Source of the DNA: an uncultured bacterium
Lineage (GTDB): Bacteria > Bacillota_I > Bacilli_A > Mycoplasmatales > Metamycoplasmataceae
Reading direction: 5' to 3'
Assembly: GCA_929200685.1 (NCBI GenBank)
Contig: CAKNAO010000007.1
Span: 1-15,581, forward strand
DNA: 15,581 nucleotides
Part shown: in pieces, positions 8,115-15,581 of the stretch
How positions within the stretch are numbered: the first letter of the stretch is position 1
Layout: each line of letters opens with the position of its first letter
Notes under the pieces: generated by a model
Told to the model about the DNA's origin: nothing
Databases searched by the model: none
Seen by the model: the letters and a program-made list of their open reading frames with translations, nothing else
Program-made: the position numbers and the translations under genes

Positions 8115-10655
8115 TTAAACACTAAAATCATTAATTCCTTTAAATGTTTGTTCTTCTCTTTCTTCAGATGATCAAAAATTTTTATCTTTTCTAATTAAAA
8201 TTCTTTTTTGTCTATATATTTCAAATTTTGTTCATGAAAATGTTGCAATAAAAATAGAAGAATAAGTTCCAACAACAAGACCAATAAACATAGCAATATT
8301 AAATGATAATTTTGTTGCATTACCAAATGACATCAATATTATTACTGCTAAAATTGTAGTCAATGAAGTTAAAAATGATCTTTTCAATGTTTCTTTAATT
8401 GCAGAATTTGAAAGTTCTTTTATTTTTTTAGATGATAATTCACCCTCATAATCATTTATTTTTTCTCTTAATCTATCAAATGTAACAATTGTATCATTAA
8501 TTGAATAACCAATTATAGATAATAAACCAGCTATAAACACTGGAGAAATTTCAATTCTAAATATTACAAAGAATGAAATAACAATTATTGCATCATGAAC
8601 TAATGCTATTATTGCTGATATAGAATAAGTTCATTTAAATCTAAACAAAGTATAAATAATTATTCCTATAATTGCTATTCCAACACCTAATAATGCATTA
8701 AATAAAATTTTATTAGCTACATCATTAGTAGTAATTGATTGAATAAAATTAATGCCATCATATTTATTTTCAAATATTTGTTTTCAATCACCAGCATCTA
8801 CAAATGTTTTGATGCTATTAAATTTTATGGCAATAATTTTATTTGCTTCTTTTAAAATTTGAATATTATTTTCTTCTAATCCTCTAGTAATTAAATCTTT
8901 TTTAATTGCTTCAGCATCTACACTAGAAATAAAATCATAACCTTCTAAAGGAACAACTGATATTTTTGTTCCTCCCGTAAAATCTTGAGATAATTTAAAT
9001 CCATTTGATAAACTTGAAGATGTAAAACCAGTAATTAAAAATGCCATTAAAGCAGCTATTAAAATTGAAATTGAAATCATGTTAAATCATTTGGCATTTT
9101 TAATATAATCAAATTTATTAATTTTATTTTGAATTTTTTTATCAAATTTAGGTTTAAAACCTAATAAATATAATTTATTATCAAAATAGCCTGTGTTAAC
9201 TAATATTTTTGAGATAATTTTAGTAAATCCCAACATAACAACTAATGTTAATATTATTGAAAGTATTAAAGTAACTGATAAACCAATTATATTTCGGGTT
9301 CCGAAAAAAAACAAGACTAAAGCTACTATTAATGTTGTAATATTTGAATCCAAAATGGTTGAAGTAGATTTTTTATTTGAATCTTTAAGAGCCTTTTTTA
9401 AAATAATGCCATCATAAACTTCGTTTTTGAGTCTTTCAAACATAATAATATTAGCATCAACTGACATACCAATTCCTATTATTAATGCTGCAATAGATTC
9501 TGGAGAATATTGGCCACGCATCAATGTAAAAATAGTTAAAGTTGCAAATATATAAATAGCAATTGCAACTGAAGAAATAAGACCTAATATTCCATAATTA
9601 GCAATTAAAAAAATAGCAATAAATATAAATACAATAATACCAGCCATCATTGCTTTTTGAAATGCATTTGAGCCATAGCTTGCTTCTACATAATTTGAAT
9701 ATTCTAATGAAAGTTCATATTTTGAAGAACCATAATTAATTTTTCTTGCCAATTCTTTTGATTCTATATTATTTTTCATTCCTTCAATTACAAAATCACT
9801 TCCACTTAATGCTTGTTTGACAGTTGGGCTTGAAATTAAATATTTTTCTGAATCAATAGTATGTTTTCTAAAAGCAAAAACATCTTTACCATCTTTTTTA
9901 GCTGAAGTTTTTGCAGCAATAATGGGGTTGCCACCTGATTTTAATCAAATATCTGGTCAATCTACTTTCATTTTTTCAATAAATTTATCTAAATCCAACC
10001 AAACAAAAATTCTATTTCCGCCTTTTTGAATTTCAGAAATATATTTTGTTGCTTTAGTTCATTCAGCAGTTTTACCTTCAACAATTTTAATTTGAACTTT
10101 TGAAAATAAAGGAGAAGCACTCCCTGATTTAATAGGAACATTTGTTTTTTCAAAATTTAAATTTTGTCTTCCTTTGGAGTCAGTTAATTCTTCATTAAAA
10201 TTTTGGTATTCATTAAATAAAACATTTCCGTATAAATCAGTAAATGCTAATTTAGGTTTATGAATAATTAAGTATTCAATTTCTTTTCTTTTTTCTAACG
10301 ATGTAACACCTGGATATGTAACTCTAACACGAGCTCCATCATTAGAAATTTCTGGATGAACTTGAACACCTTTAACACCTAAAGAATCAACACGATTATA
10401 TATTTCTTGTGCAACATCTGAAGCAATTTTTTTAGATTCTTCAACTTTGTTGTTAGTTGTGTCAGGATTAATTTTTACAACAAATTCAGCCCCTCCACCA
10501 TATTCAGTTGAAAGTTCACTATTTTTTGAAACATAAAAAATTGAACCTAATGCAATTGTTAAAATTGAAAATATTAATGTAATAGCTAAAATAATTATTC
10601 TTTTTGGATTAGATAATTTAAAATTTTTGACAATTTTTTTAATTAAATTTTTCAT
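8115..10655 (-). CDS. secDF: Protein translocase subunit SecDF (fused SecD and SecF)
   Basis: Membrane protein of the Sec export system, which uses ion flow to pull translocating proteins out of SecYEG. With TGA as Trp it is one frame of 846 residues, a SecD-SecF fusion like that of Bacillus. The N-terminal membrane segment (19-41) is followed by a large extracytoplasmic domain starting with YGGGAEF. The SecD membrane block (about 335-490) contains GMSVDANIIMFERLK with the conserved Asp near 400. The SecF half begins near 526 with a membrane segment, then QDFTGGTKI, VHDAIIV and GYSINDTIVTFDRLRE with the conserved Asp near 721. It ends in a charged cytoplasmic tail of about 45 residues. One Trp near 9999-10001 is TGG while many others are TGA. 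It lies 24 nt after ruvB. No good Shine-Dalgarno is present, but there is a TATAAT box just before the start. Confidence 0.96.
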
Positions 10656-10664
10656 ATCTTTTAA

Positions 10665-10670
10665 ATTATA
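10665..10670 (-). promoter_or_regulatory. Candidate -10 box for secDF, near-leaderless start
   Basis: TATAAT on the minus strand lies nine bases before the secDF ATG, in the short gap after ruvB. A transcript from it would have a leader of only a few bases. An AAGG at 10671-10674 is about 15 bases from the ATG, too far for a normal Shine-Dalgarno. Confidence 0.45.
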
Positions 10671-10679
10671 CCTTATTAT

Positions 10680-11627
10680 TTAAGATATATAATTAGTAAG
10701 ATATTCAATTCCTTTTTTTGTTATTTTTCTACCATTAGAATTTTTAATAATTAAATTTTGTATTATTAAAATAGGTTCAATTTCTTTTTCAATATTGTTT
10801 TTTTCTTCATTTAAAAAACCTAAAATTAAATTTAAAGAAACATATTTTTCATTAAAATTAATATAAAGATTTTTTAAATAATTTATATGAGTATCATTTA
10901 ACCCATTTTGATATAAACCAATATTTTTAAAAGTTTTATTGACAATTTTAATTATTATTTCTTCACAATTATCAACCACTGCAAAATCTCATGATCTTTT
11001 TAATAAATTATTAGCTATTCTTGGAATATTTCTTGAATATAAAGCAATTTTTTCAATTGACTCTTTATCAATTTTTATTTTTAATTTTTTAGAACTATTT
11101 TTAATAATTTTTTCAATATCTTTTTTTGTATAATTAGAAAATTTACCTATAAAACCAAATCTATCTTTAAATGGTTGAGTCATTTTAGAAAAAAGAGTGG
11201 TAGCACCAATTAAAGTAAATTTAGGAAGTTTCATTCTAATAAGTTTTTGATCACCTTCTGGACCAATGAAAACATCTATTATATTATCTTCAAGTGCTGA
11301 ATAAAATATTTCTTCTACTTTTTTATTAATGCCATGTATTTCATCAATAAAAATTAAATCTCCTTTTTGAATTGAACAAAAAAGAGTTAATATATCAGAT
11401 TTTTTTTCTAATAATGGACCTTGAGCATATCTTATTTTAGTTTTTATTTTATTTGAAATTATTTTAGCAAGTGAAGTTTTTCCAAGTCCAGGTCTTCCAT
11501 AGAAAAGAATATGATCTAATTGTTTTTTTCTTTTAATTGAAGATTCTATTATTACTTTGAGTGTTTTTTTAAGTTTTTTTTGACCAATAAATTCATTAAA
11601 ATTTAATGGTCTAAGAGAATTTTGCAT
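10680..11627 (-). CDS. ruvB: Holliday junction branch migration helicase RuvB
   Basis: Hexameric AAA+ ATPase that, with RuvA, drives branch migration during recombination. It has 315 residues after reading through a TGA-Trp at 10989-10991, slightly shorter than typical (about 330-350) because the N-terminus is short. It begins LRPLNFNEFIGQ, then Walker A GRPGLGKT (44-51), Walker B LIFIDEIH (91-98), sensor I GATT (141-144) and the arginine-finger region QPFKDRFG (151-158). In that region the first Arg of the usual PLRDRFG is Lys. The C-terminal winged helix has RSWDFAVV and GLNDTHINYL. The ATG overlaps the ruvA end by 17 nt and has no clear Shine-Dalgarno, so it probably depends on ribosomes finishing ruvA. 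Confidence 0.96.
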
Positions 11628-12177
11628 TAGAAATAATTTTTATTGATTCTTCAATTAAAGTTTCTATATTTTCTTGTGGTTTAACATTTTTAATAGCAAA
11701 ATTAATTTGTTTTTGATTAAATCCTAAATTCTTAAGTGGTTTTTTTAACATTAAAGGCATAATTTTGTTAATTTTTTTATTTTGAAAATTTTTATATTTA
11801 TCTGAAAGTTCAAAAATAACTTGATTAGCAGTTTTTCTTCCAATAAAAGGAAAATTATTTAAATTTTCTAAATCTTTATTAGCAATAATATTTATTAGCA
11901 TTTCTTCACCTTCTTTTAAAAGTGAAAGAGCAGTTTTAGGTCCTACACCATTTATGCTTAATAAATCATCAAATAATATTCTTTCTTTAAATGAAGAAAA
12001 TCCATATAAATTATTAATATATTCATTTTGATATTTATAAATAAAAAGTTTTAAATTAGAACCAACTTTAAATTTATTGATATTATTAACATAAATAAGA
12101 TCTCCACAATTATTAGATTCAAATATTATGTATCTTTTATTTTTTGAAACTATTTTTCCTATTTTATAGATTTCCAT
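11611..12177 (-). CDS. ruvA: Holliday junction branch migration protein RuvA
   Basis: RuvA tetramers hold the four-way junction and load RuvB. At 188 residues it is near the usual 190-205. The N-terminal OB fold starts MEIYKIGKIV. Two helix-hairpin-helix motifs are visible: LLSINGVGPKTALSLL (about 69-84) and FPFIGRKTANQVIFEL (about 107-122). The C-terminal domain III, which contacts RuvB, contains LKNLGFNQKQINFAIKN. An ATG four codons upstream (12189) is possible, but GGAGGT at 12182-12187 lies just before 12177 and decides for the inner start. No ruvC is in the window. Confidence 0.93.
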   Translation of the reverse strand: MEIYKIGKIVSKNKRYIIFESNNCGDLIYVNNINKFKVGSNLKLFIYKYQNEYINNLYGFSSFKERILFDDLLSINGVGPKTALSLLKEGEEMLINIIANKDLENLNNFPFIGRKTANQVIFELSDKYKNFQNKKINKIMPLMLKKPLKNLGFNQKQINFAIKNVKPQENIETLIEESIKIISNAKFS

Positions 12178-12181
12178 AATT

Positions 12182-12187
12182 ACCTCC
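12182..12187 (-). promoter_or_regulatory. Shine-Dalgarno of ruvA
   Basis: Minus-strand GGAGGT stands four bases before the ATG at 12177 and overlaps the codons after the alternative ATG at 12189. It makes the shorter RuvA the likely product. Confidence 0.75.
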
Positions 12188-12215
12188 ATATTTTCATATG
12201 TAAAAAAATAAAATA

Positions 12216-12248
12216 AAAAAAGAACTTTCTTTTTTCAAGTTCTTTTTT
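12216..12248. terminator. Bidirectional intrinsic terminator between upp and ruvA
   Basis: A perfect 12-bp inverted repeat, AAAAAAGAACTT (12216-12227) and AAGTTCTTTTTT (12237-12248), has a nine-base loop. On the minus strand it follows the upp stop by 16 nt and ends in a U-run, so it terminates upp. It separates upp from the ruvA operon, which then needs its own promoter in 12178-12215. I see only weak AT-rich candidates there. Confidence 0.85.
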
Positions 12249-12264
12249 AAAATTTTTTTTAAAA

Positions 12265-12888
12265 TTATTTTGTACCAAATATTCTATCTCCAGAATCTCC
12301 AAGACCAGGAATTATATATTTTTTATCATTTAATTTTTTATCAATTGCTACAATATAAATATCAATATCTGGATGTTTTTTTTCAAGTTTTAAAAGTCCT
12401 TCTGGTGCTGCTACTAAACAAACAAATCTTATATTTTTATAACCATCTTTTTTAATTTTATTAATTGCATTAATGGCAGTAACACCAGTTGCTAACATTG
12501 GATCAACAACAATAATTTCTGCCTTTTTTGAAACAATAGGAATTTTATAAAAATATTCTTCTACTTGAAATGTTTTATTATTTCTAAAAATGCCAATATG
12601 TCCAATTTTTGCTTGAGGTATTAATGTTTCAATACCGGCAACCATTCCAAGACCAGCCCTTAATATTGGAACAATAACAATATCATTATTAAATGTTTTG
12701 CCATTAGTTATTGAATTTGTAGGAGTTTTAATTTTTTTAACTTTTGGTTTATAATTTCTTAAAATTTCATAAACCATAAGAGAACCAATTTCATTTAAAT
12801 TTTTTTTAAAAACTATGTGTGAAGAATTTTCATCTCTCATTTTTGTTAATTTTATTTCTATTAATGGGTGTTTAATTAATTTTGTCAT
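12265..12888 (-). CDS. upp: Uracil phosphoribosyltransferase
   Basis: Salvage enzyme that converts uracil and PRPP to UMP. It has 207 residues, the usual size, starting MTKLIKHPLIEIKLTKMRDE. It contains ILRAGLGM (75-82), the PRPP-binding loop VVDPMLATG (127-135) and the uracil-binding C-terminus PGLGDSGDRIFGT. I chose the ATG at 12888 because family members start just before (I/L)xHPLI. An upstream TTG in frame at 12909 would add seven residues but lies in the preceding terminator's T-run. A weak purine stretch GAAAGAG (12900-12906) is about 12 nt away, and a -10-like box is closer, so the mRNA may be leaderless. Terminators flank the gene on both sides. Confidence 0.96.
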   Translation of the reverse strand: MTKLIKHPLIEIKLTKMRDENSSHIVFKKNLNEIGSLMVYEILRNYKPKVKKIKTPTNSITNGKTFNNDIVIVPILRAGLGMVAGIETLIPQAKIGHIGIFRNNKTFQVEEYFYKIPIVSKKAEIIVVDPMLATGVTAINAINKIKKDGYKNIRFVCLVAAPEGLLKLEKKHPDIDIYIVAIDKKLNDKKYIIPGLGDSGDRIFGTK

Positions 12889-12892
12889 ATTT

Positions 12893-12898
12893 ATATTA
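12893..12898 (-). promoter_or_regulatory. Possible -10 box for upp
   Basis: TAATAT on the minus strand sits four bases before the upp ATG. The terminator of the upstream gene ends only about 20 nt before the ATG, so upp needs a promoter in or upstream of this stretch. The match is imperfect and no -35 box is evident. Confidence 0.35.
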
Positions 12899-12908
12899 CA
12901 CTCTTTCA

Positions 12909-12939
12909 AAAAAACATTTCTTATTTAGAAATGTTTTTT
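12909..12939. terminator. Intrinsic terminator after the repeat surface protein gene
   Basis: A perfect 12-bp inverted repeat AAAAAACATTTC (12909-12920) / GAAATGTTTTTT (12928-12939) has a seven-base loop. It begins five nt after the minus-strand stop at 12945 and ends in a U-run. It is symmetrical and could also act in the plus direction. Confidence 0.85.
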
Positions 12940-12944
12940 AATCA

Positions 12945-14276
12945 TTATCTTTTAGTAGGTGTTGCTTCCAATTTAACCGAAAATCCATAAACTTCAATTG
13001 GATAATTAGAAGTTTGGGTACTTAACAATAAAACAATTGGTTGAGGATTTAAAGAAAGTGAATTATTATTTTTTTTAACAGAAACTTTAATTCCCTCTTC
13101 AGGATCAATTAATTTTTTGGCAACTTTTTCAATTTCTGCAATATTAACTGCTGCAGATATTTTGTCAGAAGTTGAATTACTTGGTATTGAAAGAATTTTT
13201 TCATTACTTGTAAGTGCATCATATTTTTCTTTTTCTTGTCCAATTTTTTGATATGTTTCTTCTTCTTTTTGATTTCTAGTTAATAAAATGATATCATAAT
13301 TATATTTTTCAGTATCAACAACTAGTTCTAATACATAACCATTATTAGAAACTGTTGATGGAATTTGTCAAGAACCACTTGATCTTCTAATTTTAACAAT
13401 AATATCTTTTTGTTCTTTAGTATACAAATCACCTAATGTTTCTTTAATTGCTTCTAATGTTTTAGTAGGATCATTAACATTTAAACCATGTGAAATATAA
13501 AAAGTTTTTTTAAAAATTAATTTGTCAAATTTTTTAATAGTTGTAATTATTTTCTCAGCTTTTGTTTGAGCATGAGTGACATCAAGCACAACATTTTCTT
13601 TTTCTTGTGCATCTTCTTGAATTTCAAGTTCAATTTTTTTTGTTTCTCCTTTTGGTCAAGATTCAAAAGAACTAATTGAAAAAGAATTTTTTTGATTTTT
13701 CGTTAAATCTTCACCAATTACAATTTTAATTTGTTCTAATAATTGACTAGAACTAGTTATTATAGGTTTTTCACTAGAAATTATAATATTTGTATTTATT
13801 TTATTACCTTTATCATCTGTTTCATTAAAATAAGAAATTATAGCAGCTTGTTTTTCAGCTGGTGTTTTTATTCTTCTAACTTTGTAACTTTCAATAATTT
13901 CTTTATTTTCACCTTTAGAAATATTTATTTTAATTGTTTGATCACTTGTTGTTATTGGAGAATCTTCTTCCATAGAAATTGTGATTTTAGTTCCTTTTAA
14001 ATTATTAATACCAATAATTTTTTTAATTTCATCTAAAATAGCATTTTTATTTTCTTTTTCACCAATAATATTGCCACTTGCTACTTCAATAAGTTGAATA
14101 ACTTTTTCTTTATGAGAATTTAAAATATCAACTACTTCTTTAATAGATGATTTTTCATCTTTTGATTTATCACTTTTGATTTTATCAAGCACAACAATTG
14201 GAGTAATAGTTGCTATTGTACCAATACTCAAAAATAATGCTATAGCTGCTAAAATTCTTTTATGCCTTTTAATCAT
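12945..14276 (-). CDS. Membrane-anchored protein of four tandem ~100-residue repeats, function unknown
   Basis: I do not recognise a specific named protein. It has 443 residues, with a basic start (MIKRHKR), one hydrophobic segment (about 8-30, including LFLSIGTIATITPIVVL) and no lipobox cysteine. It is therefore a signal-anchor or cleaved secreted protein, not a lipoprotein. The rest is hydrophilic and built of four divergent modules, roughly 38-143, 144-240, 241-340 and 341-443. Each has a helix (ILDEIKKIIG / LLEQIKIVIGEDL / TLEAIKETLGDLY / EIEKVAKKLI) followed by two or three beta-like stretches. Module joints share T-x-A-E-K (138-142 and 238-242, exactly 100 apart). Trp codons at 207 and 303 are TGA. 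This architecture is common in mycoplasma surface proteins and may belong to the variable-surface (Lipoprotein_17-like) group, but that is a guess. It has a strong Shine-Dalgarno, its own promoter and its own terminator. Confidence 0.85.
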
Positions 14277-14281
14277 TTTTG

Positions 14282-14289
14282 CCCTCCTT
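14282..14289 (-). promoter_or_regulatory. Strong Shine-Dalgarno of the repeat surface protein
   Basis: Minus-strand AAGGAGGG, five bases before the ATG at 14276, is the longest anti-SD match in the window and suggests high translation. Confidence 0.8.
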
Positions 14290-14349
14290 AGTTTATAAAA
14301 ATTAAATTATTTTACAATAAAAAATAAAAAAATATTTTTCAACATTTAA

Positions 14350-14358
14350 ATTATAGCA
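14350..14358 (-). promoter_or_regulatory. Extended -10 promoter for the repeat surface protein
   Basis: TGCTATAAT on the minus strand is a perfect extended -10 (TGN plus TATAAT), about 74 bases before the start codon and 35 bases after the upstream phosphorylase stop. The -35 region is AT-rich without a match. The 5' leader of about 65 nt is almost pure A/T and shows no strong fold. No clear terminator separates the phosphorylase gene from this promoter, so read-through is also possible. Confidence 0.65.
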
Positions 14359-14392
14359 TTTTAGTATTAAAAAATATATTTAATTATTCATT

Positions 14393-15581
14393 TTAATTGA
14401 TTATAAATGTTTTTTGAGCTTCTAAAATTGTTTTGTTTTTAATTTCATTAGATGAATATAATGTCATTAATAATTCGCCTTTTTTAACTTTATCATTATT
14501 TTTTTTGTTTAATTCAATTCCAGCATCATAATCTATTTTATCTGTTTTTATTTTTCTATTAGTTCCTAATTTAGATGCTAATTGTCCTATTTTAAAAGCA
14601 GAAAGTATTTTTAAAACACCATTTTTTTTTGCTAAAATTTTGAATTTACATTTTGGATTTCAAAAATTATCACTTAATAAATAATTAATATCTCCACCTT
14701 GAGTTTTAATTCAAATTTTAAAAGTTTCAAATGCTTTATATGATTTAATATTTTTTTTAATAATTTTTCTAGATTCAACAATATTTTTAGCAATTTTTGC
14801 TTGAATTAATATTTTTGAAGAAATTTTGTAAACAAGATTAGTAAAATCCTTAGGACCATTCCCTTTTAGTGTTTTAATAGCTTCAAGAATTTCATTTTTA
14901 TTACCAATTGAATTACCAAGAGGTATATTCATATTGCTAATAACTGTTTTAACATCTTTATTAAATTTTTTTCCTATTTGATTTATTAAATTGGAAAGTA
15001 TTTTTGCATTATTTTTGTTTTTCATAAATGAACCATTTCCATATTTAATATCTAATAATATACTATCTGAACCAGTTGCTAATTTTTTACTCATAATTGA
15101 AGAAACAATTAATGGTATTGAATCAACTGTTCCAGTAACATCTCTTAAAGCATAAATTAATTTATCAGCTGGAACAATATTTTTTGTTTGACTAATAACT
15201 GCTATATTAATTTTTTGAATTTGTTTAATAAATTCTTTTTTAGAAAGTTCTACTTTAAAACCTGGTATTGATTCAAGTTTATCAATAGTTCCACCTGTAT
15301 GACCTAAACCTCTACCAGACATTTTGGCAAAAACACCACCACAAGAAGCGATAATTGGTGCTACTGCAATTGTAATTTTATCACCAACTCCTCCTGTTGA
15401 ATGTTTATCAACTTTTATTCCTTTAATCTCAGATAAATCAATAATATCACCAGAATTCATCATATGATAAGTTAAAGCAGTTAATTCTTTTATATTCATT
15501 CCATTGATTTTAATTGCCATTAATAAAGAAGACATTTGATAATCTTTAATATCATTTTTAACAAAACCATCAATTATAAAT
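14393..15581 (-). CDS. deoA: Pyrimidine-nucleoside (thymidine/uridine) phosphorylase, N-terminus cut by window
   Basis: Splits pyrimidine nucleosides with phosphate into base plus (deoxy)ribose-1-phosphate. 396 residues are in the window. By comparison with the family, about 20 N-terminal residues are missing, since the sequence enters at FIIDGFVKNDIKDYQMSSLL. The signature KHSTGGVGDK, followed by MSGRGLGHTGGTIDKLESI, is conserved, and KLATGSDSILLDIKYGNGSF matches the second phosphate/base-binding region. The C-terminal domain continues past a TGA-Trp at 14711-14713 through KFKILAKKNGVL and AGIELNKKNNDKVKKGE, and ends at TAA 14393. Whether it prefers thymidine (deoA) or is broad (pdp) cannot be told from sequence. 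It may feed uracil to Upp, encoded downstream on the same strand. Confidence 0.93.

Noticed and set aside
12178..12189. Earlier ATG for ruvA at 12189
   Set aside because: The GGAGGT right after it is positioned for the ATG at 12177, and RuvA proteins start at the residue corresponding to that inner Met.
12889..12909. Earlier TTG start for upp at 12909
   Set aside because: It lies in the T-run of the preceding terminator, has no ribosome binding site and would add residues not found in the family.
13656..14276. Calling the repeat protein a lipoprotein
   Set aside because: No cysteine follows the hydrophobic N-terminal segment, so lipid attachment at a lipobox is not possible.

Overview
The window comes from a mollicute (Mycoplasma in the broad sense). 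The DNA is extremely AT-rich, and almost every conserved tryptophan is written TGA, so nearly every long gene looks broken under the standard code and becomes intact under genetic code 4. Gene content and the large repeat-built surface protein fit a Mycoplasma/Metamycoplasma-like species. I cannot name the species from the sequence.

Left part, + strand (1-5021): a type I restriction-modification locus in the unusual order hsdS - hsdR - hsdM. Only the 3' end of hsdS lies in the window, and it appears to carry a +1 frameshift that removes the usual HsdS tail. hsdR (1044 aa) and hsdM (506 aa) are intact and overlap by 8 nt. hsdM ends 12 nt from the convergent aspS.

Middle part, - strand (5034-12177): reading in the direction of transcription, ruvA - ruvB (Holliday-junction branch migration), secDF (protein export), then hisS - aspS (tRNA charging). 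This looks like a shortened form of the neighbourhood known in Bacillus (ruvA-ruvB-queA-tgt-yajC-...-secDF-recJ-apt-relA-...-hisS-aspS) with the intervening genes lost. Between secDF and hisS lies a leader of about 150 nt that is more GC-rich and structured than its surroundings. It ends in a strong intrinsic-terminator hairpin directly before the hisS ribosome binding site. It is probably a transcription attenuator with T-box-like features, or else a small RNA gene with read-through. It is the most interesting non-coding element here.

Right part, - strand (12265-15581): a pyrimidine-nucleoside phosphorylase cut by the window edge, a 443-aa membrane-anchored protein made of four divergent repeats of about 100 aa behind its own extended -10 promoter, and upp (uracil salvage). 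upp is enclosed by two near-symmetrical intrinsic terminators and so forms an isolated unit. The phosphorylase releases uracil from nucleosides and Upp converts it to UMP, so the two share a salvage route despite the surface-protein gene between them.

Several - strand and + strand genes (hsdR, secDF, upp) have a TATAAT-like -10 box only 4-9 nt before the start codon and no good Shine-Dalgarno, suggesting leaderless or nearly leaderless transcripts. Others (hsdM, aspS, hisS, ruvA, the surface protein) have clear Shine-Dalgarno sequences. No tRNA, rRNA, CRISPR array or insertion sequence was found, and no gene-free stretch exceeds 300 bases.
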